DNA from: Desulfobacter sp.
Lineage (GTDB): Bacteria > Desulfobacterota > Desulfobacteria > Desulfobacterales > Desulfobacteraceae
Direction of reading: 5' to 3'
Length of the DNA stretch: 64,000 nt
NCBI GenBank assembly: GCA_028768525.1
Contig: CP054837.1
Coordinates: forward strand, 5,700,001 to 5,764,000
Part shown: positions 9,275-17,215 of the stretch, in pieces
Position numbering within the stretch: the first letter of the stretch is position 1
Layout: each line of letters starts with the position of its first letter
Notes under the pieces: generated by a model
What the model was told of the DNA's origin: nothing
The model's database searches: none
Seen by the model: only the letters and a program-made list of their open reading frames with translations
Made by a program: the position numbers and the translations under genes

Positions 9275-12109
9275 ATGTTTAAAGGAATAAGTCTTGCCAA
9301 AAAGATTGCGGGTGGATTTGCCGTTATTTTGGTGTTACTCGTATTGCTCGCCGTTGCCGGCCGCATGGGACTGACCCGTGTGGTGGACCGGGTGGCGGCG
9401 GCCGGCCGGTTCCAGGCCATGGCCAATCTCATTTTAGATGCCCGTCAGAATGAGAAGCAGTTTATTCTTACCAATGATGCCGGCACCCTTGAAAAGGTCA
9501 AAACAGATATCACCGCCATTAAGGCGGAAATTTCCAAGATCGCCGGGGCCAATGGAAAGGGGGAGCTGAAAAAAAGTATCCGGCGTATTGAAGATGGATT
9601 GGAAGCCTACGGCGGGGCTGTTGATCAATATGCCGACATGGCCAGGCAGAAAGACAGCCTCATGACGGGGATGGATGATAAGGCCGGGTCGGCCATGGAG
9701 ATCGCCACAAAGATCAGGGATGAGCAAAAAGCCGGATACGACGCGCTCATGGAAGAGAGTGACATCCGGATGTCACAGATGCGCATCCGGGTGGGGGCGG
9801 CATCAAGGATACAGGAGAATTTCCTCCAGGCCGGTGGTTACCGGATGGTGCTGGCGGGGTCGGCGGACCAAAGCATTTCCATGGTTACCCAGTGGAAGCG
9901 GTACCACGCCAACATTAAAAAGGAGCTGGATGGTTCGGCTTCAATGATGGACGAAGAAACGGCCAAAACATGGCATTCAAATGTGGGGCTCTCCCAGGAA
10001 AAACTGATCGAGGCGGCTGAAACCTATTTCAGGAAAAAAACCGCAGACAATAACAAGGCCCTTATCAAGGCGTCCCAGGATATGGAACGGGCCGTGACCC
10101 GTTTCAGCCAGGAACTCCAGGAATTGCTGGAATTCTATATTGAGGATGTGCGGATCCTCTCCGGCCAGATCATGGCGCTTTCGTCGGGGGCCGACCAGGT
10201 TGCCAATACGCTGCTGGGCGTCCGTATTCTGGAAAAGGAGTTTATCCGGAATGAAGATCCTGAATTATTCCAGCAGATCACTGAAAAACTCCAGGGGATC
10301 GACCAGGGCATACCCGCCATAAAAGAGGCCATTGACGATCCTGAAAAAACACAGGTTCTGGATGGAATCCAGGCTGCGGTGGATGATTATGCCCGCTCAT
10401 TTAAGGCCTATGCCCGGCTGATGGGTGAACAGCAGGCCGCCAAGTCTGCCATGGAAAAGACCGCCGCCGAAGTCCAGGCGGCCTGCCTTAGGGAAAAGGA
10501 TGGGATGGAAAAACAGATGGCAGGGCAGATCACAACCTCCACGGCCGTTATCACCGCCGTCAGCCTGATTGCCGTTGCTGCGGGGTTTATCATTGCCTTG
10601 GTGCTGGCCCGGATGATCATCGGGCCCATCAGGCAGGTGGTGGAGGCCCTGAAGGATATCGCCCAGGGCGAGGGGGACCTGACCCGGCGCATCGACATTG
10701 ATACCCGGGATGAGATCGGGGACCTGGCCAAATGGTTCAACCGGTTTATCTCCAGGCTGAACCATATCATCGTGGATATCGGGACCAATTCCGAAACCGT
10801 GACGGCGGCTTCCGGGGAACTGCTGACCGTATCGGAAACCATGGCCGAAGACTCAGGGGACCTGGCCCAACGGTCAAACTCCGTTGCCGCTGCCGCCGAC
10901 CAGATGAGTTCGGGGATGACCTCGGTTGCCGCTGCCAGTGAACAGGCCGCGGGCAACCTGGCAACCGTGGCCGAAGCGGCCGGTCAGATGAAGCTGACCC
11001 TCAACGAGGTGGCAGTGAATTGCGACCGGGCACGGTCGGTGTCTGAAAATGCCGAAGCCGGTGCCGAGCGTGCCACCCTCAGGGTGGGGCGTCTCGGGGA
11101 TTCGGCACGGGATATTACCGCGGTCACCGAGGTGATAACGGATATTGCCGAGCAGACCAACCTGCTGGCATTGAACGCCACCATTGAGGCGGCCCGGGCC
11201 GGCGAGGCAGGCAAGGGATTTGCAGTGGTGGCCAACGAGATAAAGGGTCTGGCCGCCCAGACGGCCGATGCCACCAAGGATATTAAAGAAAAAATCCAGG
11301 GCATCAGGAGTGCCTCCGATGACACGGTAAAAGATGTGGAAGAGATTAACCGGGTGATTTCAGAGGTCAGGGAAATCGTTTCCGCCATTGCCGCCGCCAT
11401 AGAAGAACAGTCGGCTGCTGCGGCCCAGGTGGCCGAAAATATTGAACAGGCTTCCGGCGGCATCGGAGAGGTGAACGAAAATGTGGCTCAGAATTCCCTG
11501 GTCTCCAGCGAAATTGCCCAGGACATCTCACGGGTGAAGGACGTGTCCGACGGGATGACCGAACAGAGCGGGCGGATGAAGAACAGCGCCCGGGAACTGG
11601 CAGAGCTTTCCGGCCGCCTCCGGGATATGATCGGCGTCTTCAAGGTGGCCGCCGAGGGGAGCGCAACCCTTTCCCCGTCAGCAGTCAGTTCCCATGATAT
11701 CCCAGACCTCATGCCCTGGGGGGAGCGGATGATGATCGGGCTGTCCGATGTGGATGAGCAGCACAGGGAATTGGTGGCCATGGTCAATGAACTGCACCGG
11801 GCCATGAAGCTGAAAGCCGGCGCCCGGGAGGCCGGGCAGATTTTAAAGCGCCTGGCCGACTATACGGTTTACCATTTCGGGTTTGAAGAAGAGCTGTTTG
11901 ATGCCCATGGCTATCCTGAAACAGATGCCCATAAGAAAATCCATCAGGATCTGGTGGCAAAAGTGGTTGAGATTCAGGAGGATTTCAACCAGGGAAAGGC
12001 AGCCCTGTCCATGGAACTGATGGAATTCCTCACCCGCTGGCTCAGGGAGCATATTTTGAAAACCGACAAGGCCTATGTACCCTTTTTTAAAGAAAAGGGC
12101 CTTTCCTGA
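9275..12109 (+). CDS. Methyl-accepting chemotaxis protein with C-terminal hemerythrin
   Basis: 944 residues. An N-terminal membrane helix (about 7-30) and a second one (about 418-440) bracket a 390-residue periplasmic helical region. This region contains two copies of an 'ARQNEKQFILTND / RILEKEFIRNEDPE' motif, consistent with a HBM-type double four-helix bundle. HAMP follows (about 440-495), then the signalling hairpin with EQTNLLALNATIEAARAGE...GFAVVANEIK near 626-660. A bacteriohemerythrin closes the protein (about 811-944), with iron ligands in DEQH, HFGFEE, HKKIH and WLREHI..D. Hemerythrin binds O2 through a di-iron centre, so the receptor probably couples an external ligand and intracellular oxygen to CheA, as in DcrH of Desulfovibrio. 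Confidence 0.93.
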   Translation: MFKGISLAKKIAGGFAVILVLLVLLAVAGRMGLTRVVDRVAAAGRFQAMANLILDARQNEKQFILTNDAGTLEKVKTDITAIKAEISKIAGANGKGELKKSIRRIEDGLEAYGGAVDQYADMARQKDSLMTGMDDKAGSAMEIATKIRDEQKAGYDALMEESDIRMSQMRIRVGAASRIQENFLQAGGYRMVLAGSADQSISMVTQWKRYHANIKKELDGSASMMDEETAKTWHSNVGLSQEKLIEAAETYFRKKTADNNKALIKASQDMERAVTRFSQELQELLEFYIEDVRILSGQIMALSSGADQVANTLLGVRILEKEFIRNEDPELFQQITEKLQGIDQGIPAIKEAIDDPEKTQVLDGIQAAVDDYARSFKAYARLMGEQQAAKSAMEKTAAEVQAACLREKDGMEKQMAGQITTSTAVITAVSLIAVAAGFIIALVLARMIIGPIRQVVEALKDIAQGEGDLTRRIDIDTRDEIGDLAKWFNRFISRLNHIIVDIGTNSETVTAASGELLTVSETMAEDSGDLAQRSNSVAAAADQMSSGMTSVAAASEQAAGNLATVAEAAGQMKLTLNEVAVNCDRARSVSENAEAGAERATLRVGRLGDSARDITAVTEVITDIAEQTNLLALNATIEAARAGEAGKGFAVVANEIKGLAAQTADATKDIKEKIQGIRSASDDTVKDVEEINRVISEVREIVSAIAAAIEEQSAAAAQVAENIEQASGGIGEVNENVAQNSLVSSEIAQDISRVKDVSDGMTEQSGRMKNSARELAELSGRLRDMIGVFKVAAEGSATLSPSAVSSHDIPDLMPWGERMMIGLSDVDEQHRELVAMVNELHRAMKLKAGAREAGQILKRLADYTVYHFGFEEELFDAHGYPETDAHKKIHQDLVAKVVEIQEDFNQGKAALSMELMEFLTRWLREHILKTDKAYVPFFKEKGLS

Positions 12110-12149
12110 CCTTAAGATTTCATGTCGCGGGGCTGGGGTGAATTTTGTC

Positions 12150-12178
12150 TTGACAACAGGGAATTCGCATTGTACCGT
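12150..12178 (+). promoter_or_regulatory. Sigma-70-type promoter of the Phe leader transcript
   Basis: TTGACA at 12150-12155, a 17-base spacer and TACCGT at 12173-12178. It predicts a start near 12185, just ahead of the leader peptide and the tandem terminators. The -35 is perfect, the -10 only partly matches. Confidence 0.55.
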
Positions 12179-12220
12179 TTAAAAATAATTTTAATCATGA
12201 ATTTAAAGGCACGCACCGCT

Positions 12221-12298
12221 GTGACAGAAAATAAAGGACAGCTTTTCTTTTTTAGTTTTGGACGCTTCTTCTTTTTTAGGAGCGTTCATCCGGTGTAG
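12221..12298 (+). CDS. Phenylalanine-rich leader peptide of attenuator
   Basis: A 25-residue open frame (GTG start, TAG stop) that contains FFFSFGRFFFF: eight Phe codons within eleven. An AAAGG sequence lies 11 bases before the GTG. An in-frame ATG at 12197 would give 33 residues but has no ribosome site. Peptides of this sort (compare PheL of enteric bacteria) let ribosome stalling at Phe codons control downstream termination. The gene that follows the terminators encodes both a DAHP synthase and a prephenate dehydratase, exactly the enzymes that Phe should control. The frame is too short for usual gene callers. Confidence 0.85.
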   Translation: MTENKGQLFFFSFGRFFFFRSVHPV

Positions 12299-12335
12299 CG
12301 CCATATAAAGAGTGATATTTATAAGGCCCCGGGTG
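12287..12335 (+). promoter_or_regulatory. Predicted antiterminator pairing of the Phe attenuator
   Basis: CATCCGG at 12287-12293, at the end of the leader frame, can pair with CCGGGTG at 12329-12335, which is part of the 5' arm of the first terminator (one G-U pair). A ribosome stalled at the Phe codons leaves the first strand free; one at the stop codon covers it. The pairing was found by eye. Confidence 0.45.
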
Positions 12336-12364
12336 GACGAAGAGACCACCCGGGGCCTTTTTTG
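12325..12364 (+). terminator. Attenuator terminator 1
   Basis: Perfect 12-bp stem GGCCCCGGGTGG / CCACCCGGGGCC with a 9-base loop, followed by TTTTTTG. It lies 27 bases after the leader-peptide stop and before the biosynthetic gene. Confidence 0.9.
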
Positions 12365-12378
12365 TTTTCAGGCCTGCC

Positions 12379-12406
12379 GCCCCGGGGACTCTCCGGGGCT
12401 TTTTTT
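12379..12406 (+). terminator. Attenuator terminator 2
   Basis: 7-bp stem GCCCCGG / CCGGGGC with a 7-base loop and a run of seven T. It is a second intrinsic terminator 14 bases after the first, still 63 bases ahead of the ATG, so the leader carries tandem stop signals. Confidence 0.8.
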
Positions 12407-12469
12407 ATTTGATTGGTCATCCAGACACAGGGATGGCCTAAAAAGACGGATAAAAAGGAGACAGGTAAA

Positions 12470-14341
12470 ATGATACTTGAACTTGACAGCAAGATCACAG
12501 ACCCCCAGCGGGAAAAACTGGAAACCGCACTGGACAGGGACGGATGCATCACCCGGGAAATCACGGACCGGGGCAGGCAGCTTATCTGCATCACCGGGGC
12601 CAGGGTAAAAAAGACCCCTGATGACTACAGGGGGCTTGACGGGGTGGTGGATGTGCGCACCATTTCAACGGCCCACAAACTGGTGAGCCGGGAATTCAAA
12701 TCCGAAGATACCCGGGTGAAAATCGGCAATGTATCGGTGGGCGGAAACCGCATCGTTGTGGTGGCCGGCCCATGCGCCGTGGAAAGCCGGGAACAGGCCA
12801 TGGCCATTGCAAAAGAGGTGAAGAAATACGGGGCCGTACTCTTCCGGGGCGGGGCCTATAAACCCAGATCCTCCCCCTATTCCTTCCAGGGCCTGGAGGA
12901 GGAGGGGCTGAAAATTCTGGCAGAGGTCAGGGAAAAGACGGGGCTGGGCGTGGTCACGGAAATGACATCCCCCACCCAGGCGGACCTCATGGAAAAATAT
13001 GTGGATGTGGTCCAGATCGGGGCCCGGAATATGCAGAATTTCGAGCTGCTCAAATGTGTGGGGAAGATGAGCAAGCCCGTTGTCCTCAAGCGGGGCCTGG
13101 CCGCCACCATCCAGGAATGGCTGATGTCCGCCGAATACATTGCCTCCGGGGGCAACACCAATATCATCCTCTGCGAGCGGGGAATCCGGACCTTTGAACC
13201 CTATACCCGGAATACCCTGGACCTCTCGGCCATTCCAGTGCTTAAAAAACTCACCCACCTGCCCATCATCATCGACCCCAGCCATGCCACGGGCATCCGG
13301 GAGAAGGTGGCGCCCATGGCACGGGCTGCCGTGGCCGCCGGCGCAGACGCCCTCATGGTGGAGGTGCACAACAATCCGGACAAGGCCCTGTCCGACGGCC
13401 CCCAGAGCCTCTATCCCGATCAGTTCGGCAACCTGACCCGGGATATTTACGTCATTGCACCGGTGGTGGGGAAACAGATGGATTTCGATTATCTTAAAAA
13501 GTCGGAAGTGATTGCCGGCATGGCGGACGCAGAGGAAAAGACTGCTGCCTTCATGGGGGAAAAGGGCGCCTACAGCCATCAGGCGGCCCTCTCCTATTTC
13601 GGTGATGAGGTCGCCCCGGTGCCGGTGAAAAGCTTCAGGGAGGTGTTTTCCGCAGTGGAAAAAGGAAGGGCGGCATACGGGGTGGTCCCCGTGGAAAATT
13701 CGTTGTCCGGCTCCATCCATGAAAATTACGATTTGCTCCAGGAATATGATCTGAAAATCATCGGCGAGGTAACCACCCGGATCAAGCACGCCCTCATTGC
13801 CCCGCCGGATACGGCACCGGACACCATTGAAACCATATTGGCCCCGGATTATGCCCTGTCCCAGTGCAGCAATTACCTGGAACAATATCCCCATGCCAAG
13901 CGGGTGCCGGTAAAGGCCGGGGCTTCCGCCGTCCGTAAAATCCGGGAAGCCGGTGATACCGGCGTTGCCGCCATCGGGCCGGCCATGGCTGCAGAAATTT
14001 TCGGGATGGCGGTCCTGGCCGAAACCATTGAGGACAACCCCAGGAATTATACCCGGTTTGCCGTGATCGCCAGGGAATACAAGGGAACCAAGAAGGTGAA
14101 TAAAACCTCCATTATTTTTTCCACCGGCAACAGCCCCGGCGCCCTGTTCTCCGTGATGGAGATTTTTTCCCGGTACAAGATCAACCTGGTGAAGCTGGAA
14201 TCCCGGCCCGTACCCGGTAAACCCTGGGAATACATGTTCTATGCCGACCTGGAGGCCGATATCCTTAAAGCGGAACTGGTCCCCATGATGGCCGCCCTGG
14301 AGGAAAAGTCCGAGTACCTTCGCATACTGGGCCGGTATTAA
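12470..14341 (+). CDS. Fused DAHP synthase - prephenate dehydratase
   Basis: 623 residues from an ATG with AAGGAG 9 bases upstream. Residues 1-345 are a type I-beta DAHP synthase with an N-terminal ferredoxin-like regulatory domain; VAGPCAVES, FRGGAYKPRSSPYSFQG, KRG and IIDPSHATG are the substrate and metal motifs. Residues about 360-623 are a prephenate dehydratase: GEKGAYSHQAA start, catalytic NYTRF, then an ACT domain with GALFSVM and ESRP, the usual Phe-binding motifs. It therefore joins the first step of the shikimate pathway to the last specific step of Phe synthesis, without a chorismate mutase domain. It is preceded by the Phe leader peptide and two terminators, so both transcription attenuation and ACT feedback are expected. 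Confidence 0.93.
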   Translation: MILELDSKITDPQREKLETALDRDGCITREITDRGRQLICITGARVKKTPDDYRGLDGVVDVRTISTAHKLVSREFKSEDTRVKIGNVSVGGNRIVVVAGPCAVESREQAMAIAKEVKKYGAVLFRGGAYKPRSSPYSFQGLEEEGLKILAEVREKTGLGVVTEMTSPTQADLMEKYVDVVQIGARNMQNFELLKCVGKMSKPVVLKRGLAATIQEWLMSAEYIASGGNTNIILCERGIRTFEPYTRNTLDLSAIPVLKKLTHLPIIIDPSHATGIREKVAPMARAAVAAGADALMVEVHNNPDKALSDGPQSLYPDQFGNLTRDIYVIAPVVGKQMDFDYLKKSEVIAGMADAEEKTAAFMGEKGAYSHQAALSYFGDEVAPVPVKSFREVFSAVEKGRAAYGVVPVENSLSGSIHENYDLLQEYDLKIIGEVTTRIKHALIAPPDTAPDTIETILAPDYALSQCSNYLEQYPHAKRVPVKAGASAVRKIREAGDTGVAAIGPAMAAEIFGMAVLAETIEDNPRNYTRFAVIAREYKGTKKVNKTSIIFSTGNSPGALFSVMEIFSRYKINLVKLESRPVPGKPWEYMFYADLEADILKAELVPMMAALEEKSEYLRILGRY

Positions 14342-14346
14342 CCCTT

Positions 14347-14372
14347 CTGCCCGGGTGGACGCATCCGGGCAG
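14347..14372. terminator. Hairpin between convergent genes
   Basis: CTGCCCGG / CCGGGCAG with a 10-base loop fills the 33-bp space between convergent stops. It lacks a T run on either strand, so termination is only probable from position. Confidence 0.35.
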
Positions 14373-14374
14373 GG

Positions 14375-15256
14375 TTATCTTCGACTCAGAATCCCGGCAA
14401 CAATGGTGGCTCCGATGATGAGCCCCCCCCCGGCCAGGGTGCTGGCGGCCGGAATTTCCTTGAGAAGGAGAAAGGCGAAAATAATCCCGTAAACCGGTTC
14501 CAGCCCGGCAATGACGCTGGCGGTCTGGACCCGGATCACAGCCAGGGACCGGATAAAGCAGGTGTGGGCCAGGGCCGTGAATATCACCCCCAGGGCCATG
14601 AGCTTGGGCAGGGCCGCAAGGCCGGGCGGTTCCGGAGCGGTGATCAAAACGGGGAGGGTCAGGAAGAGGGCGGCAAAGGCGTTTTGGTAAAAGGCCACGG
14701 CCACGGCGTCGCCGCCCCGCACGTTCCGCCGGTTCACCAGGCCCAGGATGGCAAAGGTCAGGCCCGATAGCACCCCGTATACCGCCCCCAGGGTCACCCG
14801 GTTGGAGAGGTCGATCTCCGGCACCACCAGGATGATGCCGGCAAATACGGCCAGGGCCGTGGCCACATCCGCCGGTTTCAGCCTCTCCCTGAAGAACAGC
14901 GGCTCCATAAAGGTGACGAACAGCGGAAAGCTTGAAAAGGTCACCAGGCCCACGGCCACCGAGGAGACCTGGATGGACAGGAAGAAGAGTACCCAGTGGG
15001 CGGCCAGAAGGATGCCCTGGAGGGTGAAAAAGAGAAGATCCGTTTTTCCGAAACCGCCCAGTCTGGTATCGGAGACGAGCCTGGCATAGATCCACAGCGC
15101 CGCCCCACCGAACAGGGTCCTGCCCAGCACAATGTACAGGGGGCTGCAGGTGAGGAATTTTCCGAACAGGCCTGCAAAACCGAAAAGAAAAACCGCCGTG
15201 TGAATCTGGATCATGCCCAGGGTATGGCCATCCCGGGCCGCCCGCTGTTCTGCCAT
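14375..15256 (-). CDS. EamA/DMT-family permease (RhaT/YdcZ superfamily exporter)
   Basis: 293 residues with about ten hydrophobic segments arranged as two EamA repeats (first starting TAVFLFGFAGLFGKF, second starting GAVYGVLSGLTFAILGLVNRR). The chosen ATG (MAEQRAARDG) has AAGGAG 6 bases upstream; the longer frame from 15316 does not. Members of this family export amino acids or metabolites, and the substrate cannot be predicted here. It is convergent with the aromatic fusion gene. Confidence 0.85.
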   Translation of the reverse strand: MAEQRAARDGHTLGMIQIHTAVFLFGFAGLFGKFLTCSPLYIVLGRTLFGGAALWIYARLVSDTRLGGFGKTDLLFFTLQGILLAAHWVLFFLSIQVSSVAVGLVTFSSFPLFVTFMEPLFFRERLKPADVATALAVFAGIILVVPEIDLSNRVTLGAVYGVLSGLTFAILGLVNRRNVRGGDAVAVAFYQNAFAALFLTLPVLITAPEPPGLAALPKLMALGVIFTALAHTCFIRSLAVIRVQTASVIAGLEPVYGIIFAFLLLKEIPAASTLAGGGLIIGATIVAGILSRR

Positions 15257-15476
15257 CTCTCTCTCCTTGATGTTGATAATCCTGTCCTTCATATAAGAGG
15301 CGTGCCGGGAATTCAAGCCAAATTGGGGGGCGACGCCTGCAGTTCCTTTTAAATGGGTTGATGATTGAGGTAATTTTTGGCAAAGTAATATAAACCATCA
15401 CACAGTTAAGAATGCGAATTCCGGCCAGGGCAACCGGCATGTAACAGTCGCCCTGGGGTCGGGAGGGGGAATTTCG

Positions 15477-16433
15477 ATGAGACATATCTCTTTGGCCATC
15501 GGCATCTGCCTGCTGCTGACCTCCTGTGTTGTAAAGAATATCGTCACAGGGGAGTATTATCTGGCCGGCAGGGCGTATAAAACCGGCATTAAAACCTTTG
15601 AGCAAGCGCTGGCAGAACAGCCCGATTCCCCTGAAAACCACTACTACATGGCCCGGTACTGCCTGGGCGACAACCAAGTTAAAAAAGGACTGAAGCATAT
15701 CAATGAAGCGGTGAAACTTGATCCTTACAATCCGGATTACCTTTTCTGGCAGGGGGTGGCCTACGGCGCCAATAAAGCGAAAAAAGCGGAATGGCAGAGC
15801 TATGAGGCGGCGCTTAAAATCAATCCCGCCCATGTCAATGCAAGGCTTTACCTGGCCCATACCCAGCTGGAAAGAAAGCAATACAAAGCGGCCCTGTCCA
15901 ATTACGGCCAGGTGCTGGGAAAACGGCCCCAGGAGGCATCTGCCCTGTACAACAGGGCGTTGATCCTGGATATACTGGGCCGCTCCGGCGAAGCCAGAAG
16001 CGGGTGGAAAATCTACCTGGAACAGTATTGGGAGGGGGCCATGGCTGTCAGTGCGGTAAGGCATCTGAACCATGCCGGGGATTTTGCCTTTCGGAATTAT
16101 TTGATCGGTGTCCGCACCCTTGCCATGCATGCCGTTGAGTTCACCCCCTTTTCTCTGGACCTGACCCAAGAGGCCCGCTTTTCTTTAAACCGCCTGGGAA
16201 AAATTCTGGATCAGGACAGGAATCTGGTCATTCACATCGTTGCCTACCAGAAGAACAATCCCTCCCTGGCCGAGAAAAAGGCTAAAAAAATCAAGGCATA
16301 TCTCTTGGAACAATATCCGGGGATTGATCCGGCAATGTTGAAGGCCAGCTGGTTCGATCAGGCGGAAAAGATTAAACTGAATAAAAAAAGGTATGACCTG
16401 GATGAGTCCGTCAGGTTCATCACGGCTGTATAG
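15477..16433 (+). CDS. TPR lipoprotein with OmpA-like C-terminal region
   Basis: 318 residues. A lipoprotein signal peptide ends at LLLTSC (Cys 16). Several tetratricopeptide repeats follow between about residues 30 and 190 (PDSPENHYYMARYCLGDNQVKKG, DPYNPDYLFWQGVAYG, PAHVNARLYLAHTQLERKQYKAA, ASALYNRALILDILGR). The last 90 residues (LNRLGKILDQDRNLVIHIVAY...LAEKKAKKIKAYLLEQYPGI) have the pattern of an OmpA-type domain, but the conserved Asp and Arg that bind peptidoglycan are not evident. It is probably a scaffold at the outer membrane. It runs into the secreted Gly/Lys-rich gene 16 bases later. Confidence 0.7.
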   Translation: MRHISLAIGICLLLTSCVVKNIVTGEYYLAGRAYKTGIKTFEQALAEQPDSPENHYYMARYCLGDNQVKKGLKHINEAVKLDPYNPDYLFWQGVAYGANKAKKAEWQSYEAALKINPAHVNARLYLAHTQLERKQYKAALSNYGQVLGKRPQEASALYNRALILDILGRSGEARSGWKIYLEQYWEGAMAVSAVRHLNHAGDFAFRNYLIGVRTLAMHAVEFTPFSLDLTQEARFSLNRLGKILDQDRNLVIHIVAYQKNNPSLAEKKAKKIKAYLLEQYPGIDPAMLKASWFDQAEKIKLNKKRYDLDESVRFITAV

Positions 16434-16449
16434 AAACAAGGAGGTGCCC

Positions 16450-17121
16450 ATGGCATATTATACAGGATTAAAGGCAAGGATGTGTATACTATTATTGGCA
16501 ATGGCCTGCTCTCTGGTTTGGGCGGGCCCTGCTGCGGCTGAGGAACCAACCGGGGATGACGATTCTCCGGCCCTGACCAGCCAGGCCCAGGTTGACCGGG
16601 CGGAAAACCTGGCCGCGGTCAGCGCCGATAAGGCCCAGGCCGACTACGACACGGCCCAGAATGATGTGGCGGACGCCGAAAGCGCCCTGGGAGCCATTGA
16701 TGCGGACCAGGATCCAGACGCCTATGCCGCGGCAGTTGCAGCCAGGGACCTGGCCCTTGACCGGCTGGCCGCGGCCGAGGATAACCTCGGCGGGGTACCG
16801 GCGGGCGAGATCGCAGCCATGCGGGACGATGGCATGGGCTGGGGCCAGATCGCCCATTCACTTGGCATCCATCCCGGGAACCTGGGGCTGGGCCACCATA
16901 AAGCCACGCATGCAAATGAATTCAGCCAGGCCACTGCAAGGGATGTCCAGGGCGGCCTGTCCAAGGGACATGGTGCAAAAGGGGATGGCCGGGGGGCAAG
17001 TTCCGGAAAAGGGAATGCCGGCAAAGGCACCTCGGGCAAAGGATCATCCGGCAAAGGCGGCAGCAACGGTAAAGGCGGAGGCAAAGGAGGCGGAAACGGC
17101 GGCGGAAATGGAAAAAAATAG
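16450..17121 (+). CDS. Secreted protein with Gly/Lys-rich low-complexity tail
   Basis: 223 residues from an ATG with AAGGAGGT 4 bases upstream. A signal peptide ends near AGPAAA-EE. An Ala/Asp-rich helical segment follows (about 40-110; AENLAAVSADKAQADYDTAQNDVADAESAL). The last 55 residues are almost wholly Gly, Lys, Ser and Asn in GKG-type repeats, so the tail is basic and disordered. I do not know a function. The tail could bind DNA, polysaccharide or the cell surface. It is in an apparent operon with the TPR lipoprotein. Confidence 0.7.
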   Translation: MAYYTGLKARMCILLLAMACSLVWAGPAAAEEPTGDDDSPALTSQAQVDRAENLAAVSADKAQADYDTAQNDVADAESALGAIDADQDPDAYAAAVAARDLALDRLAAAEDNLGGVPAGEIAAMRDDGMGWGQIAHSLGIHPGNLGLGHHKATHANEFSQATARDVQGGLSKGHGAKGDGRGASSGKGNAGKGTSGKGSSGKGGSNGKGGGKGGGNGGGNGKK

Positions 17122-17162
17122 GGGCCGGTTAGAAGGCGCCTGAAGAAAAGAGCGAAATAAAA

Positions 17163-17192
17163 GAGGCACAGGAAGTAAATTCCCTGTGCCTC
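17163..17192. terminator. Bidirectional terminator between convergent genes
   Basis: 10-bp perfect stem GAGGCACAGG / CCTGTGCCTC with a 10-base loop. On the minus strand TTTTATTT follows, serving ettA; on plus the T content is weaker (ATCTATTTT). Confidence 0.75.
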
Positions 17193-17215
17193 ATCTATTT
17201 TCGACGGCCTGTCGC

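Noticed and set aside
12160..15421. Eleven-base inverted match (gaattcgcatt at 12160, complement near 15411)
   Set aside because: Matches of this length are expected many times by chance in 64 kb.
15424..15470. CCAGGGC / GCCCTGG dyad before the TPR lipoprotein as a riboswitch
   Set aside because: A simple stem without the conserved cores of known riboswitches, such as the c-di-GMP aptamer.
14265..16169. 634-codon open frame on minus that spans the end of the DAHPS fusion, an EamA gene in another frame and the TPR lipoprotein
   Set aside because: It overlaps three well-supported genes, is rich in Gly/His/Arg/Pro as expected of antisense GC-rich sequence, and has no family features.
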